Source of the DNA: an uncultured Paraburkholderia sp.
GTDB lineage: Bacteria > Pseudomonadota > Gammaproteobacteria > Burkholderiales > Burkholderiaceae
DNA length: 10,560 nucleotides
Assembly: GCA_937917025.1 (NCBI GenBank)
Contig: CALFSF010000525.1
Span: 1-10,560, forward strand
Direction: 5' to 3'
The position numbers and the translations under genes were made by a program. This document shows positions 1 to 6,828 of the stretch, piece by piece (within the stretch, counting starts at the first letter, position 1; each line of letters starts with the position of its first letter). The notes under the pieces are model-generated. The model searched no databases. It had not been told where the DNA came from and was given only the letters and a program-made list of their open reading frames with translations.

Positions 1-353
1 GCATACAACCGCCATTCGTACGTGTCGCAGCGAATGCCTTCGTAGTTCACGTTACGCGCGCCGGTCGGAGTCGTGATCACGACGGTGTATCGCACGACGC
101 CGTCGGAGCCCACGCTCACCGACTTCGAGTCCAGGAAAAAATGCAGCGGCGTATTCTGCGACACGTCGAACGGCAGCAGGTTGGCCTGTTGCGGCAGCGG
201 CGGCAATTCGTCGACCTTGTTTTCAACCCAGTTGGTCGGCCTGTCGAGCAGATACGCAAATGCGCTGTCGTCCTTGCTGGAAGGCGTGCTCGAGCAGCCA
301 GCCAGCAAGACACCCGTGGCGAGACACGCCACGGCGAAAACAGAAGCTTTCAA
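1..353 (-). CDS. CNP1-like family lipoprotein, 3' end outside window
   Basis: The 117 codons present begin with a lipoprotein signal peptide: MKAS, then a hydrophobic stretch, then a lipobox LLAGC with the lipid-carrying Cys at residue 20, followed by SS. The mature part starts with a Ser/Asp/Lys-rich linker and continues with DRPTNWVENKV, PLHFFLDSKSVSVGSDGVV, RYTVVI and NYEGIRCDTYEWRLY. I recognise this as the start of the CNP1-like (cryptic neisserial protein 1) family, an envelope protein of unknown function. The start is TTG at 353-351: a GAGGA ribosome-binding site lies 7 nt upstream, and this start gives a clean signal peptide with Lys at position 2. A longer start at other GTG/TTG codons upstream would put charged residues before the signal peptide. 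It lies 76 bp downstream of rppH on the same strand with no terminator visible between them, so the two are probably co-transcribed. The family assignment is from recall of the sequence pattern; no function is claimed. Confidence 0.8.
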   Translation of the reverse strand, partial: MKASVFAVACLATGVLLAGCSSTPSSKDDSAFAYLLDRPTNWVENKVDELPPLPQQANLLPFDVSQNTPLHFFLDSKSVSVGSDGVVRYTVVITTPTGARNVNYEGIRCDTYEWRLY

Positions 354-429
354 TATGATTTCCTCGAAACGCCGACGCAGCACGTCCAATGCCGCGCCGG
401 CACGTGCGGCGAGAACCGCCGCACAGGGT

Positions 430-1104
430 TCACTCGCGCACGAATGTCGACGAACGGGTCACGGAGGTTTCGATATCTCCACAATCCGTTTCGATCGTCG
501 TGCGAATCGACGTCTCGACCGTCATCAGCGAGCCTGACGATTCCAGCGATGCGCTTTCCGCCGCCATCGTGCTGACCACCCGGGGATAACGCGGCCCGTG
601 ATGCCCGGCCGGCTTCTCTCCGCGCGGCGCCGTACGACGCAGAAAACGCGACAGTTCCGTCAACGCCAACTGATACACATCCCGCTTGAACTCGATCACA
701 CAGTCGAGAGGCACCCAGTACTCGTTCCAGCGCCAGGCATCGAACTCCGGATGGTCGCAGGCGCGCAGGCAAATATCGCAATCGCGCCCCACCATCCGAA
801 GCAGAAACCAGATCTGCTTCTGGCCGCGGTAATGACCGCGGACTTCACGCTTGATGAACTTGTCCGGCACCTCGTAACGCAACCAGTCGCGCGTGCGGCC
901 GATAATCTTGACGTGTTCCGGAAGCAGGCCGGTTTCTTCGTGTAACTCCCGATACATCGCTTGCACGGGGGTTTCACCATACTTGATGCCCCCTTGCGGA
1001 AACTGCCAGGAATGTTCACGGAGCCGCTTGCCCCAAAACACCTCGTTGTGCGCGTTCAAGAGGATGATGCCGACGTTCGGGCGAAAGCCTTCGCGATCCA
1101 GCAT
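430..1104 (-). CDS. rppH: RNA pyrophosphohydrolase (Nudix hydrolase)
   Basis: The 224-residue protein removes pyrophosphate from the 5'-triphosphate end of mRNAs, which opens them to RNase E-dependent decay in the cytoplasm. The Nudix box spans residues 38-60 (GX5E, then RELHEETGL), with metal-binding Glu53, Glu56 and Glu57. The N-terminus MLDREGFRPNVGIIL and the motifs WQFPQGGI and HPEFDAWRW are typical of RppH/NudH rather than other Nudix enzymes. The start at 1104 is preceded by AAGGTGG about 5 nt upstream; a start 24 codons further up would add residues with no family match. The catalytic domain ends near residue 157. About 65 residues follow, rich in Ser, Thr, Arg and Glu, making the protein longer than E. 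coli RppH (about 176 residues). Long variable tails are seen in this enzyme in Burkholderia relatives. The gene is divergent from proS. Confidence 0.95.
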   Translation of the reverse strand: MLDREGFRPNVGIILLNAHNEVFWGKRLREHSWQFPQGGIKYGETPVQAMYRELHEETGLLPEHVKIIGRTRDWLRYEVPDKFIKREVRGHYRGQKQIWFLLRMVGRDCDICLRACDHPEFDAWRWNEYWVPLDCVIEFKRDVYQLALTELSRFLRRTAPRGEKPAGHHGPRYPRVVSTMAAESASLESSGSLMTVETSIRTTIETDCGDIETSVTRSSTFVRE

Positions 1105-1137
1105 ACAACCACCTTCGAATCCTTTAAAATTGCTTTG

Positions 1138-1143
1138 ATTATA
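1138..1143 (-). promoter_or_regulatory. -10 element facing rppH
   Basis: The minus strand reads a perfect TATAAT here, 34 nt upstream of the rppH start codon. Transcription would begin near 1131 and give a leader of about 27 nt. No good -35 is seen at 16-18 bp (the hexamers there resemble TGCGTC), and a TG lies upstream but one base out of position for an extended -10. The AT-rich island (about 1121-1153) stands out in the GC-rich surroundings. Confidence 0.45.
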
Positions 1144-1250
1144 AACAGATAACGGACCTGACGCACCGGATCGCACCAGAATGGAACGATTCGCCGCAAC
1201 AGGGCGTCGTCGAGGTAGTCTTCCGGATCAGACCCTGTGGATCGGCCCGG

Positions 1251-1270
1251 TCAGCACCGGTTAGCACCGG
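1251..1270. repeat. Tandem decamer repeat
   Basis: Two adjacent 10-bp units, TCAGCACCGG and TTAGCACCGG, differ at one base. The second unit and its left flank can also form a short CCGG-TTAGCA-CCGG hairpin. Function unknown; it may simply be replication slippage. Confidence 0.5.
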
Positions 1271-1311
1271 CCCGAGCGTTGCGCCGGCCGCCGTGGCGTC
1301 GGCTGAACGGC

Positions 1312-1343
1312 GCAATGAGGTCGCAATGAAGGTCGCAAGGGTC
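1312..1343. repeat. Imperfect triple tandem repeat upstream of proS
   Basis: Three units follow directly: GCAATGAGGTC, GCAATGAAGGTC and the decayed GCAAGGGTC. The repeat places a GAGGT Shine-Dalgarno-like sequence (1317-1321) 4 nt before the ATG of the second unit, so it creates the initiation site of the possible leader ORF that begins at 1326. Confidence 0.55.
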
Positions 1344-1412
1344 CGCGAATTCCCCGTTTTATCTTTTTGGACGGCTCAGATTGTGCCGCCGCTTTTGGAA
1401 AATTCTGAATGA
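1326..1412 (+). CDS. Possible 28-codon leader ORF overlapping the proS start
   Basis: ATG at 1326 is preceded by GAGGT at a 4-nt spacing, a better ribosome-binding site than the one in front of proS. The frame runs 28 codons (beginning MKVARVREF, ending VPPLLENSE) and stops at TGA 1410-1412, overlapping the proS ATG (1409-1411) as ATGA. That layout is typical of translational coupling. The peptide contains a Pro-Pro pair at codons 21-22 and a TTA codon, rare in such a GC-rich genome. I recognise no homologue. If transcription starts downstream of 1326, the frame is never read. Whether it is translated is inference from layout only. Confidence 0.3.
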   Translation: MKVARVREFPVLSFWTAQIVPPLLENSE

Positions 1413-3145
1413 AAGCCTCCCGTTTCTTTATCGGCACCCTGAAGGAAGCTCCCTCTGACGCGGAAATCGTCAGCCACAAGTTGATGGTGCGCGCCGGCAT
1501 GATCCGTCGCGTCGCTGGCGGCATTTACAACTACCTGCCGATCGGTCTGCGTTCGATCCGCAAGGTGGAATCGATCGTGCGCGAGGAAATGAACCGCGCC
1601 GGCGCCGTCGCGCTGCTGCTGCCGGCCGTGCCGCCGGCCGAGCTGTGGCAGGAATCGGGCCGCTGGGAAAAATACGGTCCGGAGCTGCTGCGTTTCAAGG
1701 ATCGCAAGCAGACCGATTTCGTGATGGGTCCGACGCACGAGGAAGTCGTCACCGACATCGCGCGCAACCAGATCAAGAGCTACCGCCAGTTGCCGGTCAA
1801 CTTCTATCAGGTCCAGACGAAGTTCCGCGATGAAATCCGTCCGCGCTTCGGCGTGATGCGTGGCCGCGAATTCATCATGAAGGACGCGTACTCGTTCGAC
1901 AAGGACATGGATGGCCTGCGCGAGTCGTATCGCAAGATGTACGACGCTTACGTGCGCATTTTCACGCGCCTCGGTCTCGAATTCCGCGCGGTCGCGGCGG
2001 ACAACGGCTCGATCGGCGGCAGCGGTTCGCATGAATTCCACGTGATCGCCGAAACCGGTGAAGACGCGATCGCCTATTGCCCGACGTCGGATTTCGCTGC
2101 GAACGTCGAAGCGGCCGATGCGCTGCCGCTGATCGCGCAGCGCGCAGCGCCCACCGAAGCCATGACGAAGACTCCGACGCCGGGCAAGGCGAAGTGCGAG
2201 TCGGTCGCTGAATTCCTCGACATCCCGCTGCAACGCACGATCAAGTCGATCATCCTCGCGACCGAAAACGAAGGCGCCGAGCCGACGCTGTGGCTCCTCA
2301 TGCTGCGCGGCGACCACGAGATGAACGAGATCAAGGTCAACAAGATCCCGGGTCTCGGCGACTTCCGTTTCGCGACGGAAGCGGAGATCGTCGAATGGTT
2401 CGGCACGCCGCCGGGCTACCTCGGCCCGATCGGCACGAAGAAGCCGGTCAAGGTGATCGCGGACAGGACGGTCGCGAACATGAGCGATTTCGTCGTCGGT
2501 TCGAACGAAGTCGACTTCCACACGACGGGCGTCAACTGGGGCCGCGATCTGCCGGAGCCGGTCGTCGCCGATATCCGCAACGTGCAGAAGGGCGATCCTT
2601 CGCCGGACGGCAACGGTGTGCTCGACATCTGCCGCGGCATCGAAGTCGGCCACGTGTTCCAGCTCGGCAAGAAGTATTCGGAAGCGATGAACGCGACGTT
2701 CCTCGACGAAAACGGCAAGCCGCAGCACATGGAAATGGGCTGCTACGGCATTGGTGTCACGCGTATTCTCGGCGCCGCGATCGAACAGAATTTCGACGAC
2801 AAGGGCATTATCTGGCCGGAATCGATCGCGCCGTTCGAAGTCGTGCTGTGCCCGATGGGTTACGACCGCAGCGACGCCGTGCGTGAGCACGCCGACCGCC
2901 TGTATGCGGAACTGGTCGCGGCGGGCGTCGACGTGATTCTCGACGATCGCGGCGAGCGTCCGGGCGTGATGTTCGCCGACTGGGAGCTGATCGGCGTGCC
3001 GCACCGGCTCGTGATCGGCGATCGCGGCCTGAAGGAAGGCAAGGTCGAATATCAGGGCCGTCGCGACACGGAAGCGACGCTGCTGCCGGCCGAAAGCGCC
3101 GTAGCCACCGTGACGGAGAAGATTCGCGCGGCGCTCGCCAGCTAA
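1409..3145 (+). CDS. proS: Prolyl-tRNA synthetase, bacterial type with editing domain
   Basis: This 578-residue cytoplasmic class II synthetase charges tRNA-Pro with proline. Visible landmarks in order: motif 1 region (about 55-80, VREEMNRAGAVALLLPAVPP), GPTHEE loop (107-112), motif 2 (139-160, FRDEIRPRFGVMRGREFIMK), the inserted YbaK-like editing domain (about 225-405) that hydrolyses mischarged Ala-tRNA-Pro, motif 3 (444-452, GCYGIGVTR, with Cys445), and the anticodon-binding domain (about 475-578, with LDDRGERPG). In the editing domain Lys279 (TIKSI) matches the known editing lysine of the E. coli enzyme, and the GYLGP loop (336-340) and His371 are present, so editing should be active. Length fits the family (E. 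coli 572). The start is fixed: an in-frame TGA lies immediately before the ATG. The ribosome-binding site is modest (GGAA about 8 nt upstream). The MarC-family gene follows after 12 bp. Confidence 0.98.
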   Translation: MKASRFFIGTLKEAPSDAEIVSHKLMVRAGMIRRVAGGIYNYLPIGLRSIRKVESIVREEMNRAGAVALLLPAVPPAELWQESGRWEKYGPELLRFKDRKQTDFVMGPTHEEVVTDIARNQIKSYRQLPVNFYQVQTKFRDEIRPRFGVMRGREFIMKDAYSFDKDMDGLRESYRKMYDAYVRIFTRLGLEFRAVAADNGSIGGSGSHEFHVIAETGEDAIAYCPTSDFAANVEAADALPLIAQRAAPTEAMTKTPTPGKAKCESVAEFLDIPLQRTIKSIILATENEGAEPTLWLLMLRGDHEMNEIKVNKIPGLGDFRFATEAEIVEWFGTPPGYLGPIGTKKPVKVIADRTVANMSDFVVGSNEVDFHTTGVNWGRDLPEPVVADIRNVQKGDPSPDGNGVLDICRGIEVGHVFQLGKKYSEAMNATFLDENGKPQHMEMGCYGIGVTRILGAAIEQNFDDKGIIWPESIAPFEVVLCPMGYDRSDAVREHADRLYAELVAAGVDVILDDRGERPGVMFADWELIGVPHRLVIGDRGLKEGKVEYQGRRDTEATLLPAESAVATVTEKIRAALAS

Positions 3146-3157
3146 CCGGGGCGGACG

Positions 3158-3757
3158 GTGGAGTACAACTTCCTGTCCGCGACGGTTCTGCTGATCCTGA
3201 TCACGGACCCGCTCGGCAACATTCCGCTTTTCATCGGTTGCCTGCGGGGCGTCGCGCCGCATCGGCGGATCGCGGTCATCCTGCGCGAAATCGCGATCGC
3301 TTTCGTGATCCTGCTGGTGTTCATGGTCGTCGGCGACCGCTTTTTGCGCATGATGAGTCTCACGGACCTGTCATTGCGGATCGGCGGCGGCATCGTGCTG
3401 TTCCTGATCGCGCTGCGGATGATCTTTCCGCATCCGGACGGCCCGTTCGGCGGCGATGCGCGCGGCGGCGAGCCGCTGATCGTGCCGCTCGCGATTCCCG
3501 CGCTGGCCGGTCCGTCAGCGCTCGCGACGGTGATGTTGCTGACGTCGCAGGCGCCCGGCAAGACGGTCGAGTGGATCGGCGCGCTGACGGTCACGATGAT
3601 CGTGTGCGCAATCGTGCTGGTGCTGGCCGAGCGCATTCAGGCCTGGCTCGGCGAGCGCACCGTGATGGCGTTCGAGCGGCTGATGGGGCTCGTGCTGGTC
3701 GCGATTTCGGTGGAGATGATACTTGGGGGCATCCGCGCGTTCGTGCATCAGCTTTGA
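3158..3757 (+). CDS. MarC/UPF0056 family integral membrane protein
   Basis: The 199-residue protein is almost wholly hydrophobic, with about six membrane segments in two similar halves. The first half carries DPLGNIPLF (residues 17-25) and the second PLAIPALAGPSA (110-121), the repeated signatures of the MarC family. The short C-terminal part (ERLMGLVLVAISVEMIL) is also typical. E. coli MarC was once linked to multiple antibiotic resistance, but that link was withdrawn, and the substrate of this family is unknown. The start is GTG at 3158, 12 bp after the proS stop, with only a G-rich stretch (GGGGCGG) as ribosome-binding site, so translation may depend on proS. It is the last gene before the terminator at 3784-3812. 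Confidence 0.93.
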   Translation: MEYNFLSATVLLILITDPLGNIPLFIGCLRGVAPHRRIAVILREIAIAFVILLVFMVVGDRFLRMMSLTDLSLRIGGGIVLFLIALRMIFPHPDGPFGGDARGGEPLIVPLAIPALAGPSALATVMLLTSQAPGKTVEWIGALTVTMIVCAIVLVLAERIQAWLGERTVMAFERLMGLVLVAISVEMILGGIRAFVHQL

Positions 3758-3783
3758 TGCCGGCAGCAACCGGCACAGACGAT

Positions 3784-3812
3784 AAAAAAGCGGCCCGCAA
3801 GCCGCTTTTTTT
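3784..3812. terminator. Bidirectional intrinsic terminator
   Basis: An A6 run precedes a perfect 5-bp stem, GCGGC (3790-3794) and GCCGC (3801-3805), with a 6-nt loop and then T7. The A and T runs extend the pairing and give a U-tract in both directions. It sits between the convergent MarC-family gene (27 bp past its stop) and hpt (42 bp past its stop), so it can end both transcripts. Confidence 0.85.
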
Positions 3813-3853
3813 CATTGGAACGTCGAAACGCAGATGCCCAGGAAGGACGGGAC

Positions 3854-4405
3854 TCAGGCGCCGTCGGTCAATGCCCGGATGGTGGGCAGATTGCGCCAGT
3901 AACCTTTCGCGTCCATGCCGCAGCCGAACACATAGCGGTCCGGCACTTCGAAGCCGCAGAAGTCCGGATGCAGCGGCTTCGCCTTCGGGATGATCTTTTC
4001 GCACAGCACCGCGCTCATGAAGCGCTTTGCGCCCATCGCGAGAATGCGGTCGCGGATCGCGGCCATCGTCTCACCTTCGTCGAGGATGTCGTCGAGCACG
4101 AGCACGACGCGGTCCTTGACCGACTCCGCCGGCGCAACGCGCCATTGCATCTCGCTGCCGCCTTTGGTCGTGTTGCGATAGCGGGTGAGGTGGATATAGT
4201 CGAACTCGAGCGGGAAGTCGAGGTGCGGCAGCAGCATGCCGGTGAACACCGCGGCGCCACCCATCACCGAAAGGACGAGCGGGAATTCCTCGCTTATTTC
4301 CGCGCGGATGGCGTTCGCCATGCCACCGATCGACGCGTTGACGTCGCGGGCCGAAACGATTTCTTCGGAGTGGCTGAAAATGTGGAGCGCTTCTTCGCGG
4401 TTCAT
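3854..4405 (-). CDS. hpt: Hypoxanthine-guanine phosphoribosyltransferase
   Basis: The 183-residue cytoplasmic enzyme salvages hypoxanthine and guanine by joining them to PRPP to give IMP and GMP. The PRPP-binding motif is at residues 100-113 (VVLVLDDILDEGET). The purine-pocket region VPDRYVFGCGMD (154-165) followed by GYWRNLPTI matches the hypoxanthine-type enzymes rather than xanthine or adenine phosphoribosyltransferases. The flexible-loop region with YRNTTKGG (76-83) is also present. It lies 67 bp downstream of ffh on the same strand, so it may be read from ffh. An AT-rich TATGTATACA (4426-4435) about 20 bp upstream could be its own -10, but no -35 is convincing. The ribosome-binding site is weak. 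The reaction is well supported; the exact preference between hypoxanthine and guanine cannot be read from sequence. Confidence 0.9.
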   Translation of the reverse strand: MNREEALHIFSHSEEIVSARDVNASIGGMANAIRAEISEEFPLVLSVMGGAAVFTGMLLPHLDFPLEFDYIHLTRYRNTTKGGSEMQWRVAPAESVKDRVVLVLDDILDEGETMAAIRDRILAMGAKRFMSAVLCEKIIPKAKPLHPDFCGFEVPDRYVFGCGMDAKGYWRNLPTIRALTDGA

Positions 4406-4472
4406 GACGTCTGGCGAGCGGTGACTGTATACATAGTGTGAGAGAGAACGGCGGCGGCTGCAATCGGGACGA

Positions 4473-5840
4473 TCAGCGCATGCCCGGCATCATGCCTTTC
4501 ATGCCGCGCATCATCTTCTGCAGGTTGCCGCCCTTCAGCTTCTTCATCATCGTGCGCATCTGGTCGTACTGGTTCAGCATGCGGTTGACTTCCTGCACCT
4601 GCACACCCGCGCCCGCCGCGATGCGGCGCTTGCGCGTCGCCTTGATCAGTTCGGGCTTCGCGCGCTCCTTCGGCGTCATCGAGTTGATGATGCCTTCCAT
4701 GCGGCGCATCTGCTTTTCCGCCTGGCCCATGTCGGCGCCGGACGCCGCCTGCTGGAACTGCGCGGGCAGCTTGTCCATGAGCGTGGAGAGGCCGCCCATG
4801 TTCTTCATCTGCGAAAGCTGCGCGCGGAAATCGTTGAGATCGAAGTCGCCGCCTTTCTTGACCTTGTCGGCGAGCTTCTGCGCCGCCTGGACGTCGACGC
4901 CGCGCTGCGCTTCCTCGACGAGCGCGAGAATGTCGCCCATGCCGAGAATCCGGTTCGCCATGCGATCCGGATAGAAGATTTCGAGGCCGTCGAGCTTTTC
5001 GGCGACGCCGACGAACTTGATCGGCTTGCCCGTCACGTGACGCACCGACAGCGCCGCACCGCCGCGCGAGTCGCCGTCGAGCTTCGTGAGCACGACGCCG
5101 GTGAGCGGCAGCGCGTCGTTGAACGCCTTCGCGGTGTTCACGGCATCCTGGCCGAGCATCGCGTCGACGACGAAGAGCGTTTCAGCCGGCTTGAGCGTGG
5201 TATGCAGCGCGGTGATTTCCTGCATCATCGCTTCGTCGATACCGAGACGGCCGGCCGTGTCGACGATCAGCACATCGTGATAGTGACGCTTCGCCCAGTC
5301 GACGGCGCCGCGCGCGATGTCGACCGGCTTCTGGTCGGGCTCCGACGGGAAGAAATCCGCGCCGACCTGCTCCGTCACCGTCTTCAGCTGCGCGATGGCG
5401 GCGGGGCGGTAGACGTCGCAGGAAACGGTGAGGACCTTCTTCTTGTACTTCTCGCGCAGCAGTTTGGCGAGCTTGCCGACGGTCGTCGTCTTGCCGGCGC
5501 CCTGCAGGCCGGCCATCAGGATGACAGCGGGCGGCGTGACGGCGAGATTGAGCTCGACCGCCTTGCCTTCGTAGTCGCCGCCGATGATCGCGGTGAGTTC
5601 GCGCTGCACCACGCCGACGAGCGCCTGGCCGGGCGACAGGCTGCTGATCACCTCTTCGCCGAGCGCTTTTTCCTTCACCTTCGCGATGAAGTCGCGCACG
5701 ACGGGCAGCGCCACGTCGGCCTCCAGCAGCGCGAGACGGACTTCGCGCAGCATGTCCTGGGTGTTCGCCTCGGTGAGGCGGGCTTCGCCGCGCAGCGTCT
5801 TGACGACGCGCGCCATCCGTTGGGTCAGATTGTCGAGCAT
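4473..5840 (-). CDS. ffh: Signal recognition particle protein Ffh (SRP54 GTPase)
   Basis: The 455-residue protein binds 4.5S RNA, recognises signal sequences as they leave the ribosome, and delivers ribosomes to the FtsY receptor at the membrane. The N domain covers about residues 1-90. The G domain shows the P-loop GLQGAGKTTT (111-120), DVYRPAA (142-148), DTAGR (194-198) and TKLDG (252-256), with SRGGAAL just after. The Met-rich M domain runs from about 325 to the end. Within it RKRRIAAGAGVQVQEVNR (403-420) is the RNA-binding helix-turn-helix, and the tail (KMMRGMKGMMPGMR) is typical. Length matches the family (E. coli 453). The region before the ATG lacks a clear Shine-Dalgarno sequence. 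It is divergent from the ccsA/ypjD-like gene across 62 bp and is followed by hpt. Confidence 0.98.
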   Translation of the reverse strand: MLDNLTQRMARVVKTLRGEARLTEANTQDMLREVRLALLEADVALPVVRDFIAKVKEKALGEEVISSLSPGQALVGVVQRELTAIIGGDYEGKAVELNLAVTPPAVILMAGLQGAGKTTTVGKLAKLLREKYKKKVLTVSCDVYRPAAIAQLKTVTEQVGADFFPSEPDQKPVDIARGAVDWAKRHYHDVLIVDTAGRLGIDEAMMQEITALHTTLKPAETLFVVDAMLGQDAVNTAKAFNDALPLTGVVLTKLDGDSRGGAALSVRHVTGKPIKFVGVAEKLDGLEIFYPDRMANRILGMGDILALVEEAQRGVDVQAAQKLADKVKKGGDFDLNDFRAQLSQMKNMGGLSTLMDKLPAQFQQAASGADMGQAEKQMRRMEGIINSMTPKERAKPELIKATRKRRIAAGAGVQVQEVNRMLNQYDQMRTMMKKLKGGNLQKMMRGMKGMMPGMR

Positions 5841-5902
5841 GGGGAGCGATGGGCAGTGCGGCCGTTGCGTTGCTAGGCAAGGGCCTGGTGTAAACTTCGG
5901 AT

Positions 5903-6820
5903 ATGGATATTGTACTGTATGCCCTCACTGCGCTCCTGTACGGCGGTCTCGCCGTCGCGGGCTGGCGCTCGCACCGGCACATCGCGCCGCGCCCGGTGCT
6001 GGAGAGCGTGCCGTCGATCCCGGTTGCGCCGAATGTGCCGGCGGCGTCGGGCATGAGTCCGTCGGGCCGCGCGCTGCTCTTCGTCGCGCTGATCTCCCAC
6101 GGCGTGCTGCTGCACACCACGATCTTTCCGCAGAACGCGATGGTGTTCGGGTTTGCGTTCGCGCTCTCGGCGATGTTCTGGCTCGGCGCCGGCATTTACT
6201 GGATCGAAAGCCTCTTCTTTCCGCTCGACGGCCTGCGCCTGCTGGTGCTGCCGCTCGCGTGCGTCGCGTCGCTGCTGCCGCTCGCGTTCAACGGCGTGCG
6301 CGTCTTGCCGTATTCGGCGGCGCCGCTTTTCAAGCTGCACTTCCTGATCGCGAACATCGCGTACGGGCTCTTCGCGATCGCGGCGCTGCATGCCGTGCTG
6401 ATGTTGCTGGTCGAGCGCCGTCTGCACGCGATGCGCGGCGGCGCGCTGCAGCACCAGAATCCGGCTGCCGGCAACGGCTGGCTGTCGAGCTGGCTCGATA
6501 CGCTGCCGCCGCTGCTCACGCTGGAAAAGCTGCTGTTCCGCCTGATCGGCGCGGGCTTCGTGCTGCTGACGCTCACGCTGATCTCCGGCATCCTCTTTAG
6601 CGAACAGCTCGTGGACCGGCCGTTGAGGCTCGATCACAAGACCGTGTTCGCGATTCTTTCGTGGGTGATGTTCGGCGCGCTGCTCACCGCACGCCGGGTG
6701 TCCGGCTGGCGCGGCCGTGCGGCATTGCGCTGGGTGCTGGCTTCGTTCGCGGCGTTGATGCTCGCGTATGTCGGCAGCCGTTTCGTTTTCGAGGTGCTGT
6801 TGCACCGCCCCGTGGTCTGA
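5903..6820 (+). CDS. ypjD: CcsA/YpjD-like cytochrome c assembly family membrane protein
   Basis: The 305-residue inner-membrane protein has about eight hydrophobic segments (near 4-20, 57-73, 79-100, 109-130, 145-170, 208-232, 246-263 and 274-292). Conserved landmarks of the family are ISHGVLLH (64-71), KLHFLIANIAYG (144-155), GILFSEQ (229-235) and LDHKTVFAILSWVMFGALL (243-261), with histidines at 66, 71, 146 and 245 that could face haem. The tryptophan-rich WWD motif of true haem-handling CcsA/CcmC/CcmF proteins is not present, so this fits the YpjD/HemX-like branch, whose exact role is unsettled. Its position next to ffh is common in proteobacteria. The ATG has a weak ribosome-binding site (CGGA), and no upstream extension is likely because ffh starts 62 bp away. 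It is probably the first gene of a three-gene unit with the next two. Confidence 0.88.
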   Translation: MDIVLYALTALLYGGLAVAGWRSHRHIAPRPVLESVPSIPVAPNVPAASGMSPSGRALLFVALISHGVLLHTTIFPQNAMVFGFAFALSAMFWLGAGIYWIESLFFPLDGLRLLVLPLACVASLLPLAFNGVRVLPYSAAPLFKLHFLIANIAYGLFAIAALHAVLMLLVERRLHAMRGGALQHQNPAAGNGWLSSWLDTLPPLLTLEKLLFRLIGAGFVLLTLTLISGILFSEQLVDRPLRLDHKTVFAILSWVMFGALLTARRVSGWRGRAALRWVLASFAALMLAYVGSRFVFEVLLHRPVV

Positions 6821-6828
6821 GCGCCATC

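Larger units (their letters stand above)
1105..1408. other. Divergent intergenic region between rppH and proS
   Basis: These 304 bases hold no conserved protein gene. The left end carries the rppH promoter region. The rest is GC-rich and contains two short tandem repeats (1251-1270 and 1312-1343) and a possible leader ORF (1326-1412). No clear promoter for proS is visible. The best candidate -10 is TATCTT at 1360-1365, with a poor -35; the AT-rich stretch at 1121-1153 could also carry a plus-strand promoter. Confidence 0.7.

Noticed and set aside
73..575. Overlapping plus-strand frames of 144-154 codons at the left end
   Set aside because: They run opposite the CNP1-like gene and the rppH tail; no ribosome-binding site or recognisable sequence.
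1360..1365. TATCTT as proS -10
   Set aside because: Four of six consensus bases but the -35 position reads AAGGGT; too weak to list as a promoter.
1376..3262. 628-codon open frame on the minus strand, antisense to proS
   Set aside because: It mirrors proS codon structure in GC-rich DNA and is rich in Arg, His, Asp and Val without any domain; proS is certain on the other strand.
5037..5876. 279-codon plus-strand frame opposite ffh
   Set aside because: Low-complexity Arg/Asp/Ala-rich translation that is antisense to a complete, conserved ffh.
5873..6805. 310-codon minus-strand frame opposite the ypjD-like gene
   Set aside because: Gln/Arg/Glu-rich antisense translation of a membrane protein gene; no motif.
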